Assembly (NCBI GenBank): GCA_026874595.1
Contig: CM049318.1
Location: 28,172,956-28,236,955, forward strand
DNA length: 64,000 nucleotides
Direction: 5' to 3'
Source of the DNA: Sipunculus nudus
Lineage: Eukaryota; Annelida; Sipuncula; Golfingiida; Sipunculidae
A model generated the notes under the pieces. It searched no databases. It was given only the letters and a program-made list of their open reading frames with translations, and had not been told where the DNA came from. Of the stretch, positions 35,686-47,624 are shown piece by piece. The position numbers were made by a program, and so were the translations under genes. The number at the start of each line of letters is the position of its first letter. Position 1 is the first letter of the stretch.

Positions 35686-36743
35686 CCGTATTTATTCTAA
35701 TTTGGCTACCACTTAAAAATAATTAATTTTCTCAGAGGTCGAGATAATGGAGGATATTTGAAAATAATCTACCTGCAGAATTTGCGGTGGTCGAGATTTT
35801 AGAGGCATGCGACGGGATAACCTTCCCTAGAGACCCCGAGCCGCACTGACACTCGAGCAGTCATATGGATTGAGTGATAATATGGGTGTTTATAAGTTTG
35901 TTCTGTTAATTTCCTACAAACAGGCTTCCAACCGTCACATGAAAAATACAGAGTCGGCCAATGATTACTCAAAGGGAGATCAGTCACTTTACAAAATGAT
36001 CACTACTTCGCGTATAGGTACAATCACTTGACATAGACGGCAGTTCATGTAACTACCAGTTGTTTCAAGTTTACCCACCAGGCGGCGATATCGGTGGGCC
36101 GAAAAGGGACAAGCAGCTGCATGGAAGTTGGAAGAAGACCTATTATCAGATAACTTTTATTTGTATAATACGTAATAAATATAGGAAAGTAAAGGCGCAT
36201 TTAATTACATACGGCCAGAAAGGGTCCTAGCTCCCGTGCCCTCGATCGGGCACTGTTTTGTAAGCGCGGTCACCCATCCAAAAACTAACTGGGGTCATTT
36301 AAGCTTAACTTAGACTTCCAACTGTGTCCCAGTTGTTCCACCATGTGTGCCTTCCCGTATCTTGTAATTTTTGCTAAATATCCCACGTGAATTGCACACG
36401 AGGCACGTGCGTACCAGGAATGGTACACCAGTTTGCTTTGTCACAGACACCCATTTGGAACTTGAACGCTTTATCATGTTTATATATAATAATGAAAAAT
36501 GCATCTTTGTATCTTCAAAGAAATTTTATTGCAAACAAGTTTGATGTGGATGCTCAGTGTAATAAGAATCTAGTCAGATACAAATTTCGGAGCCCACAAG
36601 AGACGGAGGCATTTCACCTAAACATAGTCGACAGAAAACATCATCGGCAGTCACGAAATAAGAGTCATTTTAGAAATTATGCTTTCAAAATATTTTTTTG
36701 GGGTCGAGATATAAGGGGGATCGCCAAATTGGAATAAATACGG
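35686..36743. mobile_element. TIR element flanked by TA, about 1.06 kb
   Basis: With the flanking TA included, the left end reads TACCGTATTTATTCTAATTT (from 35684). The right end, read on the minus strand from 36745, is TACCGTATTTATTCCAATTT, with one mismatch in the first 23 bases. TA on both sides suggests a Tc1/mariner/pogo-type target duplication. GGTCGAGAT motifs lie inside both ends (about 35736 and 36702). No transposase was seen. Confidence 0.7.
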
Positions 36744-36745
36744 TA

Positions 36746-37479
36746 ATTAACACCAAAACCGTTTTGCAGATTCATTTAATTATTTGCACACCATTGCTGT
36801 TTGTATCCTGTTTTTACATGAGAATCCCCAAGTACATTTTCACAGAAAGCTAGCTTTTCCCAAGTGAATGACACATTTTTTTATTTGATCCATTGGTTGA
36901 TTGTACTTGTGCGTCATTGCTATCCATGGTTCTAATGTGTGGTTATACTGGACCTGATCTTACCATATCATCACACGTAACAATACATTTACTTCAGAAG
37001 TCTTCTACAAGAAAATTTTACATACACATTGGTAACTCATGTATGTAACAATATCAAATAAATGTTAATACATTGTACAGTTTGAAAATAATCTTTTTGA
37101 AAGTCTGACATATATAACAACAACAGTACCAAGGTTGTGGTGACAGTATTCAGGACACAACATGAACAGGTACCTGCTTGCCTGTGGCAAGTAAACATTA
37201 CATGAAACCCAGGTTTAAGGTGACCTTCTGCTTGTCCAACTGGTTACTTGGCAGTTTGATAAAATTTGGTCCTTTACCTGATATTTTTTATTTCACCCTT
37301 CTATTCGGGGAGTCATAAACTGTTTGTTCTGTCATTGTCAGTGGCTGTGGCATCTGTAGCTGTCTTTGTCAGCCTCATTTCTTGTGAACACAATAATTTT
37401 TGAACAATGCAAACATTTTTTTAGAAATTTGAAATTTAAATAGTTTCTACAAAAATCTCAGACAAATTTGAAAACTGGT
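36746..37479. other. Gene-free stretch, nothing recognised
   Basis: AT-rich sequence without supported frames. Confidence 0.5.
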
Positions 37480-37800
37480 GACCTTGACCATCATCAAGGC
37501 CAAATATGCCAAAATAGAAATTAATTGTGAACCCCATAACTTTTGAAGTATGTCATATTTTTCAACTAATTCTTTCAACCAAGTTCTTTAATGAGTGGGA
37601 CAACTGGTAACCTTGACCTGGATCTTTGAGATCCAATCAGCCGGAATAGAAATTATTTATTAATGCCATAACTTATGAACAAATCCGTTTATTTTAATGT
37701 AATTTGACATGTGAAATGTTTGACCTCCAACTTCAAGGTCAAATCAGCCGGAATAGAAATTATTTGTGAATGCTGTGACTTTTGAAGTATGTATTTTGTA
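37480..37800 (+). repeat. Three tandem degenerate units of about 130 bp
   Basis: GGAATAGAAATTATTTGTGAATGC-like blocks recur at about 37514, 37632 and 37750. Each is followed by a TAACTTTTGAAGTATGT-like block and preceded by ACCTTGACC or AAGGTCAAAT. Confidence 0.7.
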
Positions 37801-40744
37801 GTCCGAAAATATTTTTTCCTAAAATTTGGGGATGGGAGGCCCATAGGGAGGGCAGACATACATCAGTTTTTGCATTGCACAAACAACCTAATTCTAGTTA
37901 TGTCTTCATCTTAAATAACCTGTATATTTTAAATCAAATGCTGAAGAGAAATAACGAACAAAATCATTTAAACATGTTTATCATCTATTGTGCAATAACA
38001 ATATAAGCAAAACTAGAAACCCTCATTCTAATTAAGGAATGCAATCCTCTGCCATATAGGGGGTCCTTGTTGTTCACTGCTCACAACACTATGTTTGCTT
38101 TCACTTATTTGGCCCATATTCCCAGGTTCATTCTTGCATAAGTGACATTACATTTGTGAATAGGTCTTGATGACGTTCCTGAATCCAGATCTTGTGCAGG
38201 TCCACACCAAAATCTAATTGATTATTCATTGGCCCATTCCCAAATTGCCCTGAAAATCTTATGAGATTCTATTCTTGATTGGGTGAGTTTATGTTGTGAA
38301 CAAACACACACGCACAAACACACACATGAATAGGAATGAACACATATATACCCTCTGCCAGAAGGCAATAATCTGTTGAACACACAGTTGTGTTCATGGC
38401 AGGGAATATGGATTTTTTACAGCAAGTAAAACTTTTTATGAAGAACAAGTAGAAAGCTATGCTCCCGAGGCAGTGGAAATCTTACGCTTCTCAAGAAGCT
38501 ATTGATTTTCCCCCTGCCTGCTTTCATCATTTATCAATTATGATGCACTTGAATACCAGGTGGTGAGCCTGTTTGCTGAAAAAAAATTGCTGATGTGGCT
38601 AATAGCCAACCAAATGCCAGTCAACAAACACTCGACAGGCATCAGGCTCCACCCAGAAAATACTTGTGGGGCCACTCTCTCTGAGCCAGTGGCCTGTTCA
38701 AACGGTTGCCGGGGTGATGAGCTGTCACTCAAAATGAAATGAACAACATTAGCTCTGTGTATTCCTCGCTTGGCTGGTAAACCATTTTGTCTTCCAGAGC
38801 AGAATCTCATCTGATTGGACCAAAATACAGTGCTCCCCTCTGGTGTAGAGATTCAGGATAGGAGGTCAAAACAAACAGCGCTTAAGATATAGGTAGTAGG
38901 CCGATAGGTGAAGTGCTGTGTTAAGCGCGTCGTAGAAAGCTAGATGCTTTTTACCTGAATGCAAGCATGATGTTACTTTACTAAAGTCTGTCGAGCCTTG
39001 GGTATTGTGTAGGTTAAAATATATTGTTTATTATAGTCTGTTCCATCCCCTCATGTCCACCTGTTTTTATCTATGAATATTTTTAATAGTTAAATTTCAA
39101 AGGCGGAAATATTAATGTAGGATAGAAAATTAAAGGGCCTTATTTTCTGCAAGGTAAATAATTACCAACCTTGCACCTTATTTAAGAAACAAAAATTTAT
39201 TAAAAATATGAAAAATCAGCCTACATTTTACAACATATCAGCCCTACTTATGGCAACAAAGGTCATTGGTCACATGCAAAAACAGCCTCAATTGACAGCT
39301 GTTAATTGGATGATGTCATGTAAACACTCGAAAATATAACCAGGTTAAACAGCTCATTGTATAGTCCATAAAGCTGTGAAACATAAACTGGAGATTTTTT
39401 TGTAAAATTCTTAATTCTTACCATATAAGGCTGTCACTTCCATTTGTAGATTTCTAAGGAAATTATTTAAAAAGATACACTTTTATGAAAATTATCTTAA
39501 AAAAAAATGGGTGGACACAGGTTTGACCAAGAGAGAATAAGATCCTGTATTTACATCCTTAATCTCTGGATCCAGGGTTTTACAGCATGACGTGTAATGT
39601 GATGACTCAGTGTGCCTACTGCAGTACTTTTTAGGTGTTTTTCTCATATATGTATAATCTATATAATCATACCCCCATGGTGTTATAGGTTTCAGTCAGC
39701 CAGTAAACAGGCCAGCTCACTAGTGGGGCTTCAGTTTATTAAACAAATTTAATGAGATAACAACAATTACATGCTGATACATGAAAAAGTCATATAGTTA
39801 ATGATCCAATGAGAAAGCTTAACATAGCAACCTTATGATAATGTATTATGTGGATAATCACCAACTGGTCTTTGTGTGTGCATTGCATTTAGGTGAGCAG
39901 CCTTAATATAATTAGGACTTTCATGGCATCATAATGACTCAGCAAATATTTGATGGATTTTCATGAAACTCATTATAAATAGAAGTTTTCATCTGATTTA
40001 AGTTCTCAGCAAAACTCATGCATATTTCATGAGGTCAGAGGTCACTAGTGTAACAACCTTGCCGTACTCTTGTTTAACTTTTACTTTAGGTATTAACACT
40101 TGTTCATGGTGTTTTTGTTTAAATGGTGATTTTGATCTGTTTATACATGTTTGGAGCAGTACATACATTATTAAACTGTTGGTTGTTTTAATGAACAAAG
40201 ATATCCTGAGATCTCACCAACATTGTACGGATGATAACCAATATATGGGATCATCACAGTATCTGACAACTGCCATTATTTTATCAATAACTTCCTTATT
40301 ATCATAATATCATGATATGCTCTTTAGTTCAGAGTTTCGGTACACTAACATGTCATTTCAGGATTATAACCGAAAAGATGATCGCATATCACAAGGGTCT
40401 TTCTGTGTTCAGAAATTAATTTTCAAGAATAATATTCATTTTCAATGAATAATATGCAATTCTTAACAGAAGTTATCATTATAATTTGATAAATTTATGG
40501 GAATATGTTTATTCAAACTGAGTGTTCAACAAATTGATAGAATCGTGTTCTTCGAAATATATTGGGAGTTGCCCGTTTCTAGATACATGTTATCATAAAG
40601 GCATGGTAGAAGATACAGTTGTGATATTATGACAATTCCCACTTTAGCTCCACTTCGGATGCTGATATTATGATACCACAGTGTATCCCAATAAATTTAA
40701 AATAATTATCATGGTATAAAAGCTTTATACCTGTATGTACCCAA
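37801..40744. other. Long gene-free stretch with one CTCF-like motif
   Basis: A degenerate CA-rich tract lies at about 38306-38330. GCTCCCCTCTGGTGT at 38832-38846 reads ACACCAGAGGGGAGC on the minus strand, a fair CTCF-like match. No supported exon. Confidence 0.4.
39895..40065 (+). repeat. Single unit related to the tandem repeat at 57020-57440
   Basis: TGATGGATTTTCATGAAACT, TCATTATAAAT, CATGCATATTTCATGAGGTCA and GGTCACTAG occur in the same order as in the units at 57020-57440. Confidence 0.5.
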
Positions 40745-40750
40745 CCTTAC

Positions 40751-42097
40751 TTGGGCGTAAAAAAAAAATTCTTTGTTTCCGGTTACCCGACCGACCCTAG
40801 ATTTACTGTGCGACCCTAAAATTTTTATTTGGATTCTGATTGCAAAACCAGTAAAAGTCGAGGTTTGCGCGTGGAATTTTTAGGTGAAGTACGACTTAAC
40901 GTCGACAACTTTATCTGTCATACAGATACAAATTACGATATTCTGAGATCGTCACTGAGTTCAAATATACCCGCGAAAACGGCGTGTGGACGGTCATATT
41001 CATAAGTGGGTTCGTCAGCTTAGATCGTAGTTCTGCGCAACAACTTTTTTTCCATTTATAGGAAGCAGATAAATATCAAAAGTGTTCCACTGGAGAAATA
41101 AGCAGCTTCTTTCAAGCTATGAACGTGGCCTCCTCCTTGAATGTCTGATAGCCGTGACCCGTCTGAGAACTGATTCGAGATCGTTCAAATTTGCCCTAAG
41201 CCCCGAAAATTTGCATCTTCGGTAAGGCCTCATTAATGGCCCGCTTGTATGCATGGTCGCTAGTCAGCAATATTCGGAAGTGAGTGCCATCTTCGGCTAT
41301 GCAAATGAGTTGAAATGAACCAATGACATGACGTTTCGTCACTGCATGTAACCGTGGTTACCTATTCGGGTACATATGTACCCGTATTTGTTCTGTCAAT
41401 GATCACCTGAACCTGCGCTTGGGCGCTGGCAGGAGTAAAAACGAACGATTTAATGAACGTTGGCCGGTCATTTAATGAAAAGTTAAACGCAAATTTGGCG
41501 GTAACGCATGGTGATCATTCATTTTCGGCGATATTATTTTTTATATAACGGCAGTAAATGATATGAGCATATTCATTACTGCGATGTCAAATTTGACACC
41601 GGCGGATTGCCGATGTACATTTCTTATTTTAAACAAATAAACCGATGTTATGATCACTTTATAAATTTATTTCCCCCCAACTTAATGCGTGCGTACTACA
41701 TCATGGCTCAACAGTGTCATTTCGCAATTTCTGAAGGCGAATGAATGGCCGGCCGCTCATGTTAGCCTAAATGGGTAAACCTGCCTGATCGCCAACTTTA
41801 ATTATCTGTCAGCGACCAACTGATCATTCCTTGAAAGTTACCTCGCTTCACTTCGTAAAAGAGATTGAACAAACACCTATTTCTCCAAGAGAAAATGGTT
41901 CTAATGGGTCAATATTTGATCATAATGAACACGGATTGGCACAGATATGCATATACATAATTCTATTTACCATTTTATTCTGAAAATATGTCGCATAAAC
42001 TGAATAAAAAAAATTAAAAAAAAAAAAAAAATTTCCCGACCTACCTACCCTATTTTTCTCTGGCATGTAATCGGAAACAAAGACCTTTTTTTTTAGG
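40751..42097. mobile_element. TIR element with GTAAAAAAA..CTTTGTTTCCG ends, 1.35 kb
   Basis: The left end (GGGCGTAAAAAAAAAATTCT then TTGTTTCCGGTTAC) mirrors the right end, read on the minus strand as CCTAAAAAAAAGGTCTTTGT then TTCCGATTAC. Both continue into a CGACC..CCTA block. CCTTAC lies on each side (40745-40750 and 42098-42103) as a possible 6-bp target duplication. The interior is GC-richer than the flanks (about 41100-41480). No transposase frame. Confidence 0.65.
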
Positions 42098-42103
42098 CCT
42101 TAC

Positions 42104-42794
42104 CAATATTTGAAAAACTGTCTGGAATCCTTAAATACTTGGTGCAGGAGCTATCACTCACCTCATATCTTGAAATGTCTGACATACAGATTTGTTCAGG
42201 AGCATTACATATGGAAAACCAGCGTGAAAGTTGCACATTTTGGTATTTATTTACACATTTACATAAGTTTTTTAGACATTTCAAAATTTTCACAAGATTA
42301 ATTAAGTCTTCTCATAAATTCAGATTTGCTCCACTTAAGGTGACACATAGTTAAAATACATGTAGAGGAAATGTTCTCCCCATTCAGAAAATGAAATCGT
42401 AAGATTGAGGTTTCTCCTAAGACCATTGAATGATGCAGGTCTCGCCCTTGCATGGACAAACAAATTTCCCTGTCTGAGAGTGGTGAGGAATAAAAAAAAT
42501 ATAATATGGTGCTGAAGATTACCTCCAGAAATTAGCAGGTAGAATCTTGTCTGTTACTCTAACTAAATACAAAATAAATAAAAATCCATTCATACCTTAT
42601 AATAATAAAAATAGTAAAGTTGCTAACATACTAATACCACCAAGAACAGCACCACCTAGTGGAGGTAAAATAAACTAACACCAAGAGAACATAAAAAAGG
42701 CAGGCTTATCACATAAGTGGTATGTAGTGTGTATATAGTGTGATTATTGTCCTTTGCAGGCTGTGACGTGCATGTGATGACATTTGTGTCTTGT
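42104..42794. other. Gene-free stretch, nothing recognised
   Basis: Short chance frames only. Confidence 0.5.
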
Positions 42795-43450
42795 AATCAT
42801 AACAGAGAACCTTGACTTGAGTTATAATGCCATAAGTCTATTGATAGTCTCCCGGATGTAAGTGACCTGAATACACCAAGTTACATTCTGGGAAATACAA
42901 AAGTGCAAAATGTTTAACTTATAGTGCAATGGCTACAAAAGATGGGCAGCCATGTTAGCTAATCACAGTTATCACATGTTGATCCAGTCAGCAACTTAAC
43001 ATAGTAAAATCTGCCATACTTGACAGTGTGGATGGATATACTTTGGATCTCTTTATCAAACCAGTACAAGACTATAGGTAAACACTAACAAGTAATAACA
43101 GTTTAAATGGTAGTCTATACTGTATACATGGGTAGTTATTATATAGGTGTTGCAGCTGCTCAGGTGTTGTGTATTGAGACGCAGTTACTCTCTAATCATT
43201 TGTCTCTGAGAGCAGAAATTGTTAATTTAGAGCTGAAAACAACCTTTTAAGCTAGACCTTAGAGGAAAGGGTCCTGTTTATGATATCAGTGTTTTTGTTA
43301 AAAAAAAAAATAGTAGTTAAAAAGCTATACATCATGAATAATAGTCACGTTTATGCTTAGAACTATAATTTCAGGGTTGAACTGGTAGTCATTGTCAGGA
43401 ATGTATATAAATCTTGTCTTAGGACCACTCTGCACTCGTGTTAATGAGAT

Positions 43451-43529
<79 letters not shown>

Positions 43530-43642
43530 GAGGCCCAGATAAGAATCTGGCCCAATTTCAAACTGGGCCAGCCCAGATCAAAATTTTGATTTGGACCGGC
43601 CCGGATCAAAATTCTAATCTGGGCCAGACCAGTTTTAAACTG
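42795..43642 (+). repeat. Left copy of a direct repeat of about 850 bp flanking the LINE
   Basis: It starts AATCATAACAGAG and ends CCAGTTTTAAACTG, and aligns over its full length with 46763-47624. It contains a (CT)n(TA)n tract and the first 117 bases of the foldback element terminus (from TGTCGAGGCCC at 43526). It stops exactly where the LINE begins, and its partner starts where the LINE tail ends. Confidence 0.85.
43454..43525. repeat. (CT)n(TA)n microsatellite
   Basis: A CT tract of about 30 bases passes directly into a TA tract of about 40 bases. Confidence 0.97.
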
Positions 43643-43684
43643 TGTCGACAAGATTCACTGCCTATATGATAATATTCGGACCGT

Positions 43685-44765
43685 GGCATTGTGGTCACGG
43701 TAGGTGGTTTCAACTGTGAATTATCTGGGACAAGGTATGCGCTCGTAAAATCCCAGAGAAAGGACATAATGCAGGGTCTGTTAGAGGAGTATAATCTTAT
43801 TTCCCTTACGGCAGATATGGTATGCTCAGGTCCTGTCTTTATGTTTGATCCGTACGCAGATGGCTACAAGATCACTTATAGATCATGCCCTTATCCCACG
43901 TGACCTGCTCCACTGGGTAGATACCTGCGCCGTGGAGGAACATGCCCTGAATGTGTCTGATCATCTTCCAGTTCTGGTAAAACTTAGAATTCCTGTCTCT
44001 GCTAATCTCGGCAACAAACAGTTGGTGCCAGATTAGTTTGTAATGTATCAACAAGAGGGCGTTATAAGCAACAATTGGACCGTGATCTAAATAAATTAGC
44101 CAAACCAAACCTGATCGGGTGTAGTGCGATCGACGTAAATCTTTATTACGACGAGTTAAGTTCTACAAACGGCAGCGGCTGTGATTCCGAAGATAGTATT
44201 TAAACCATTTTTACGACCTTATTGGAAATCTAAGTTGAAACCTGTCCATGACGACATGTTGTAGCGTCTTAGAATGTGGTTGGTGGAAGGGAAGCCACGT
44301 GGCCACTCATCAGAGTCGTACACGATATAAAAAGGCTAAATCTATATTTCGGAAACAGATGAGGCAATATCATAAGTCCAAAGAGAGAATTGAAATGGAA
44401 AATTTTGATAAAGCGGCCAAATTTGATATTGATAAATTTTGGCAATTGTTAAATAAGAAACACAGGAAGAATGCCAACTACATCACGGAAATAAAATTTA
44501 ACGGGCAGCTGGCTCATGAAACTAGCATAATATGTGAGGGTTGGGCTAGATATTTTGAAAAACTCTATTCGTTCCGTGATGACCATTTGTTTAATGAGGA
44601 ATATAGGTCAGAGATAAGCGATAGGTTTGAATTCCTTGAAAGAACTGCTGATCTTTATATGACCAATGTTTTAGATTTCCCTTTAACAGGACTGAAATTA
44701 TTAGATGTATTAGTCAGTTAAAAAATGCAAAGGCGTCTGGGCGTGACGGTGTGGTAAATGAACAA
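43685..44765 (+). pseudogene. LINE endonuclease C-terminal part and linker, broken frame
   Basis: GGFNCEL (about 43703-43723) corresponds to the GDFN motif of APE-type endonucleases, with the Asp missing. SDHLPV at 43956-43973 is the C-terminal SDHxP motif with its catalytic His. Between and after these the frame shifts at least twice (around 43850-43900 and 44036-44250). A 157-codon segment (44248-44721) then carries the lysine-rich linker seen between the endonuclease and RT in LINEs (WQLLNKKHRKNA). A further shift near 44685-44700 moves the frame to the one that runs into the MITE insertion site. Confidence 0.75.
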
Positions 44766-44770
44766 ATTAA

Positions 44771-45035
44771 CCCTTTACTGTTTACATTTATTTTAGATTT
44801 CCGACAAATTCTGACACTATTATATTAACTCTAACAGCCATATCTTTTCAAGCTTTTTTTGTATCCTTATCAAATTTTCAACAGTTCCATCTAAGAGGGT
44901 TTGCTGAAGATTATTGAAAGTCATTGAAACTTAGAAATAATATGCAATATTTTTGTCATGAAAGAATCTATACATATCATGGCATTCTAGTGGCCCATTT
45001 TGAGTGCTCTTTAGTGGCTTGTAAACAGTAAAGGG
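44771..45035. mobile_element. TTAA-flanked MITE of piggyBac type, 265 bp, inside the LINE RT
   Basis: The ends CCCTTTACTGTTTA (44771-44784) and TAAACAGTAAAGGG (45022-45035) are perfect 14-bp inverted repeats. TTAA flanks both sides (44767-44770 and 45036-45039). The LINE frame reads on if the element and one TTAA are removed, so the insertion followed the piggyBac-style TTAA rule. No coding capacity. Confidence 0.9.
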
Positions 45036-45039
45036 TTAA

Positions 45040-46437
45040 ATATGGTGGCGATCAAATGGTCAAGCATCTATTGCATTTGTTTAGTCTAATAAAAGAGTCA
45101 GAATCAGTACCAAGTGGAATGAAGCTGGGTTTCATAGTAACTTTAATTAAAGATAAAAGAAAATGCCATACAAATCCTGATAATTATAGGGGAATATCTC
45201 TCCTACCTTGTGTCTATAAAATACTAGAAAATCTGTTGTTAGCTCGCATGAACAAATACTTAACCCAGTTTGGGGCGCCATTTCCCAATCCAATGCAATT
45301 CGCCTTTCAGAAAGGTACGGGTGCCCTAAATGCATCATATTGTTTGTTAGAGAGTGTATGTCACAATCTAGAACGTCAGTCTAATGTTTATACATGTTTT
45401 CTGGACAGTAGTAAGGCGTATGATACCATGTGGCAAGGGTTGTTTGTGAAATTGTATGAACTTGGTATTAAGGATAAATTATGGAGAATTTTAGTGAACG
45501 CCTATCTTAAAACATGACAAGTCAAGTTTTGTTCCTGGGAGAAAAGAGCAGGCCAATTTCTATCTGCCAGTCGGTTCGACAAGGTGGTGTTCTCTCTCCC
45601 TTTCTGTACATGATATATATAAATGGTCTTCTGCAAAACCTTAGGGAAAGCGGGTTAGGGGCTAGAATATTTCAAATGTATACCGGCTGTCCCACGCAAG
45701 CGGATGACATAGCTCTCTTGGCAATTAATCAAAATGACTTACAAAAGATGATTAACCTATGCTATGAGTATTCCCAAAATTGGAGATTCAAGTATAATGC
45801 TGATAAAACGGTAATAATTACATTTGGTGAAACGGAGAGAATATTTAATGTTTGGAAATTTAATTGCAACTGGAAACTAGGTCACAATACTATCAAACAA
45901 ACCCGAAATCACAAACATCTGGGCATATTACTTAATGTAAGTATGTCCTCGACTGACTGTACATCAGAGGCATGTAGAAAAGGTAAGGGGACTTTCTTGT
46001 CTTTAGCTGAATCAGGTGTACGTCAATATGGGTTGAATCCCTTAACATCAATCAAATTATATAAGACTATGGTTCTACCAAGAGTCCTATATGAGGCAGA
46101 ACTTTGGTGGTGCCAAACTCTGCAAGAACAACTCTCTTTAGAGCGCATGCACAGGTATTGTGTTAAAACGTCACAGCTCTTGCATGCTAGGGTCCGCTCA
46201 GATATTGCGTTGAGTTTAGTTGGTATTCCACAGTTAGAGGCATTTATTGACCAGCCTTAAACTACTGTGCCTTGGGACCATATGTAACAGTGACAAAACA
46301 TCAATGCACATATTATGGGCACGTATGTTAAACTGTACTGTGCAGAGCGATTTACCGAAGTATGGATTTGTGTCTGACGCGTTATCCATATTACAAAAAA
46401 ATATAACCTGGAACTGTATGTGCCAATATATATGAGC
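45040..46437 (+). pseudogene. LINE reverse transcriptase, frameshifted
   Basis: The 45056-45517 segment has YRGISLLP (residues 44-51), QFAFQKG (81-87) and the motif A block FLDSSKAYD (115-123). After a one-base shift in the A-run at about 45509-45513, the 45514-46260 segment continues with motif B, SVRQGGVLSPF (20-30), and motif C, QADDIALLA (62-70). In motif C the usual Tyr or Phe before ADD is Gln. A last shift at about 46250 leads into a C-terminal segment that stops at about 46435. The two catalytic Asp pairs are present, but the frame breaks make an active product impossible from this copy. Confidence 0.85.
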
Positions 46438-46762
46438 ATTATAACAACATATGTGGAGATAACCATAATATTTACACATGTAGTGCAGAAGAATAGTATA
46501 TTCTAAGCTGCTTTTAGCCCCGAACAGAGGATGTATTGAAAATATTGTCGTAATTGGGTTTAAAGTATTGTTGTATTTGGTTGTTTTCTTCATTGAAAGA
46601 TCAGTCGTAAAATAGGTAACATTTATAGACATATACAACTTAATGTTTCAAGGTTGCATTTGTGGTATGCTTAAAAGGTTCTTTTTTGTTCATTTCATAT
46701 AAAATAAAATGGTTGTACTCTTCAATGTAATGAGGGAAATAAAGACTATCAATCAATCAATC

Positions 46763-47423
46763 AATCATAACAGAGGACCTTGACTTGAGTTATAATGCCA
46801 TAAGTCCTATTAATAGTCTCCCGGATGTAAGTGACCTGAATACACCAAGTTACATTCTGGGAAATAGAAAAGTGCAAAAAAATTACTTAATGGTGCAATG
46901 GCTACAAAAGAGGTGCAGGCGTGCTTGCTAGTCACAGTTATCACATGTTGATCCAATCAACCACTTAACATAGTAAAATCTGCCATACTTGACAGTGTGG
47001 ATGGATATACTTTGGATCCCTTTAACAAACCAGTACAAGACTATAGGTAAACACTAACAAGTAATAACAGTTTTTAAATGGTAGTCTATACTGTATACAT
47101 GGGTAGTAATTATGTAGGTGTAGCAGCTGCTCGTAAGTGTTGTGTATTGAGACGCAGTTACTCTCTAATCATTTTTCTCTGAGAGCAGAAATTGTAAATT
47201 TAGAGCTGAAAACAACCTTTCAAGCTAGACCTTCTTAGAGGGAAGGGTCCTGTTTATGATATCAATGTTATTGTTAAAAAGAAATAGTAGTTAAAAAGCT
47301 ATACATCATGAATAATAGTCACGTTTATGCTTAGAACTATAATTTCAGGGTTGAACTGGTAGTCATTGTCAGGAATGTATATAAATCTTGTCTTAGGACT
47401 ACTCTGCACTGGTGTTAATGAGA

Positions 47424-47505
<82 letters not shown>

Positions 47506-47624
47506 TCTGTTGAGGCCCAGATTAGAATCTGGCCCAATTTAAAACTGGGCCAGCCCAGATCAAAATTTTGATTTGGACCGGCACAGATCAAAATTCTAAT
47601 CTGGGCCAGACCAGTTTAAAACTG
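46763..47624 (+). repeat. Right copy of the ~850-bp direct repeat flanking the LINE
   Basis: It aligns with 42795-43642 with scattered substitutions and small indels (a few percent by eye). After 47624 it continues without a break into the rest of the foldback element terminus, whereas the left copy stops at the LINE. The right copy is therefore contiguous with the ancestral downstream sequence. Confidence 0.85.
47427..47504. repeat. (CT)n(TA)n microsatellite
   Basis: Counterpart of the tract at 43454-43525 within the right copy of the direct repeat. Confidence 0.97.

Larger units (their letters stand above)
43643..46762 (+). mobile_element. 5'-truncated non-LTR retrotransposon (LINE) with (CAAT)n tail
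   Basis: The element keeps the end of an APE-type endonuclease, a linker and a reverse transcriptase. It ends in AATAAA (46738-46743) and a short CAAT/ATCA tail at 46749-46766. Its 5' end is cut inside the endonuclease domain. The reading frame is broken several times and interrupted by a MITE. The clade (CR1/L2, Jockey or I-like) cannot be settled by eye. Direct repeats of about 850 bp begin precisely at its two ends. Confidence 0.85.

Noticed and set aside
43325-43651. 108-codon minus-strand frame and the overlapping plus-strand frame
   Set aside because: Both run through the (CT)n(TA)n microsatellite and consist of Tyr-Ile or Ser-Leu repeats.
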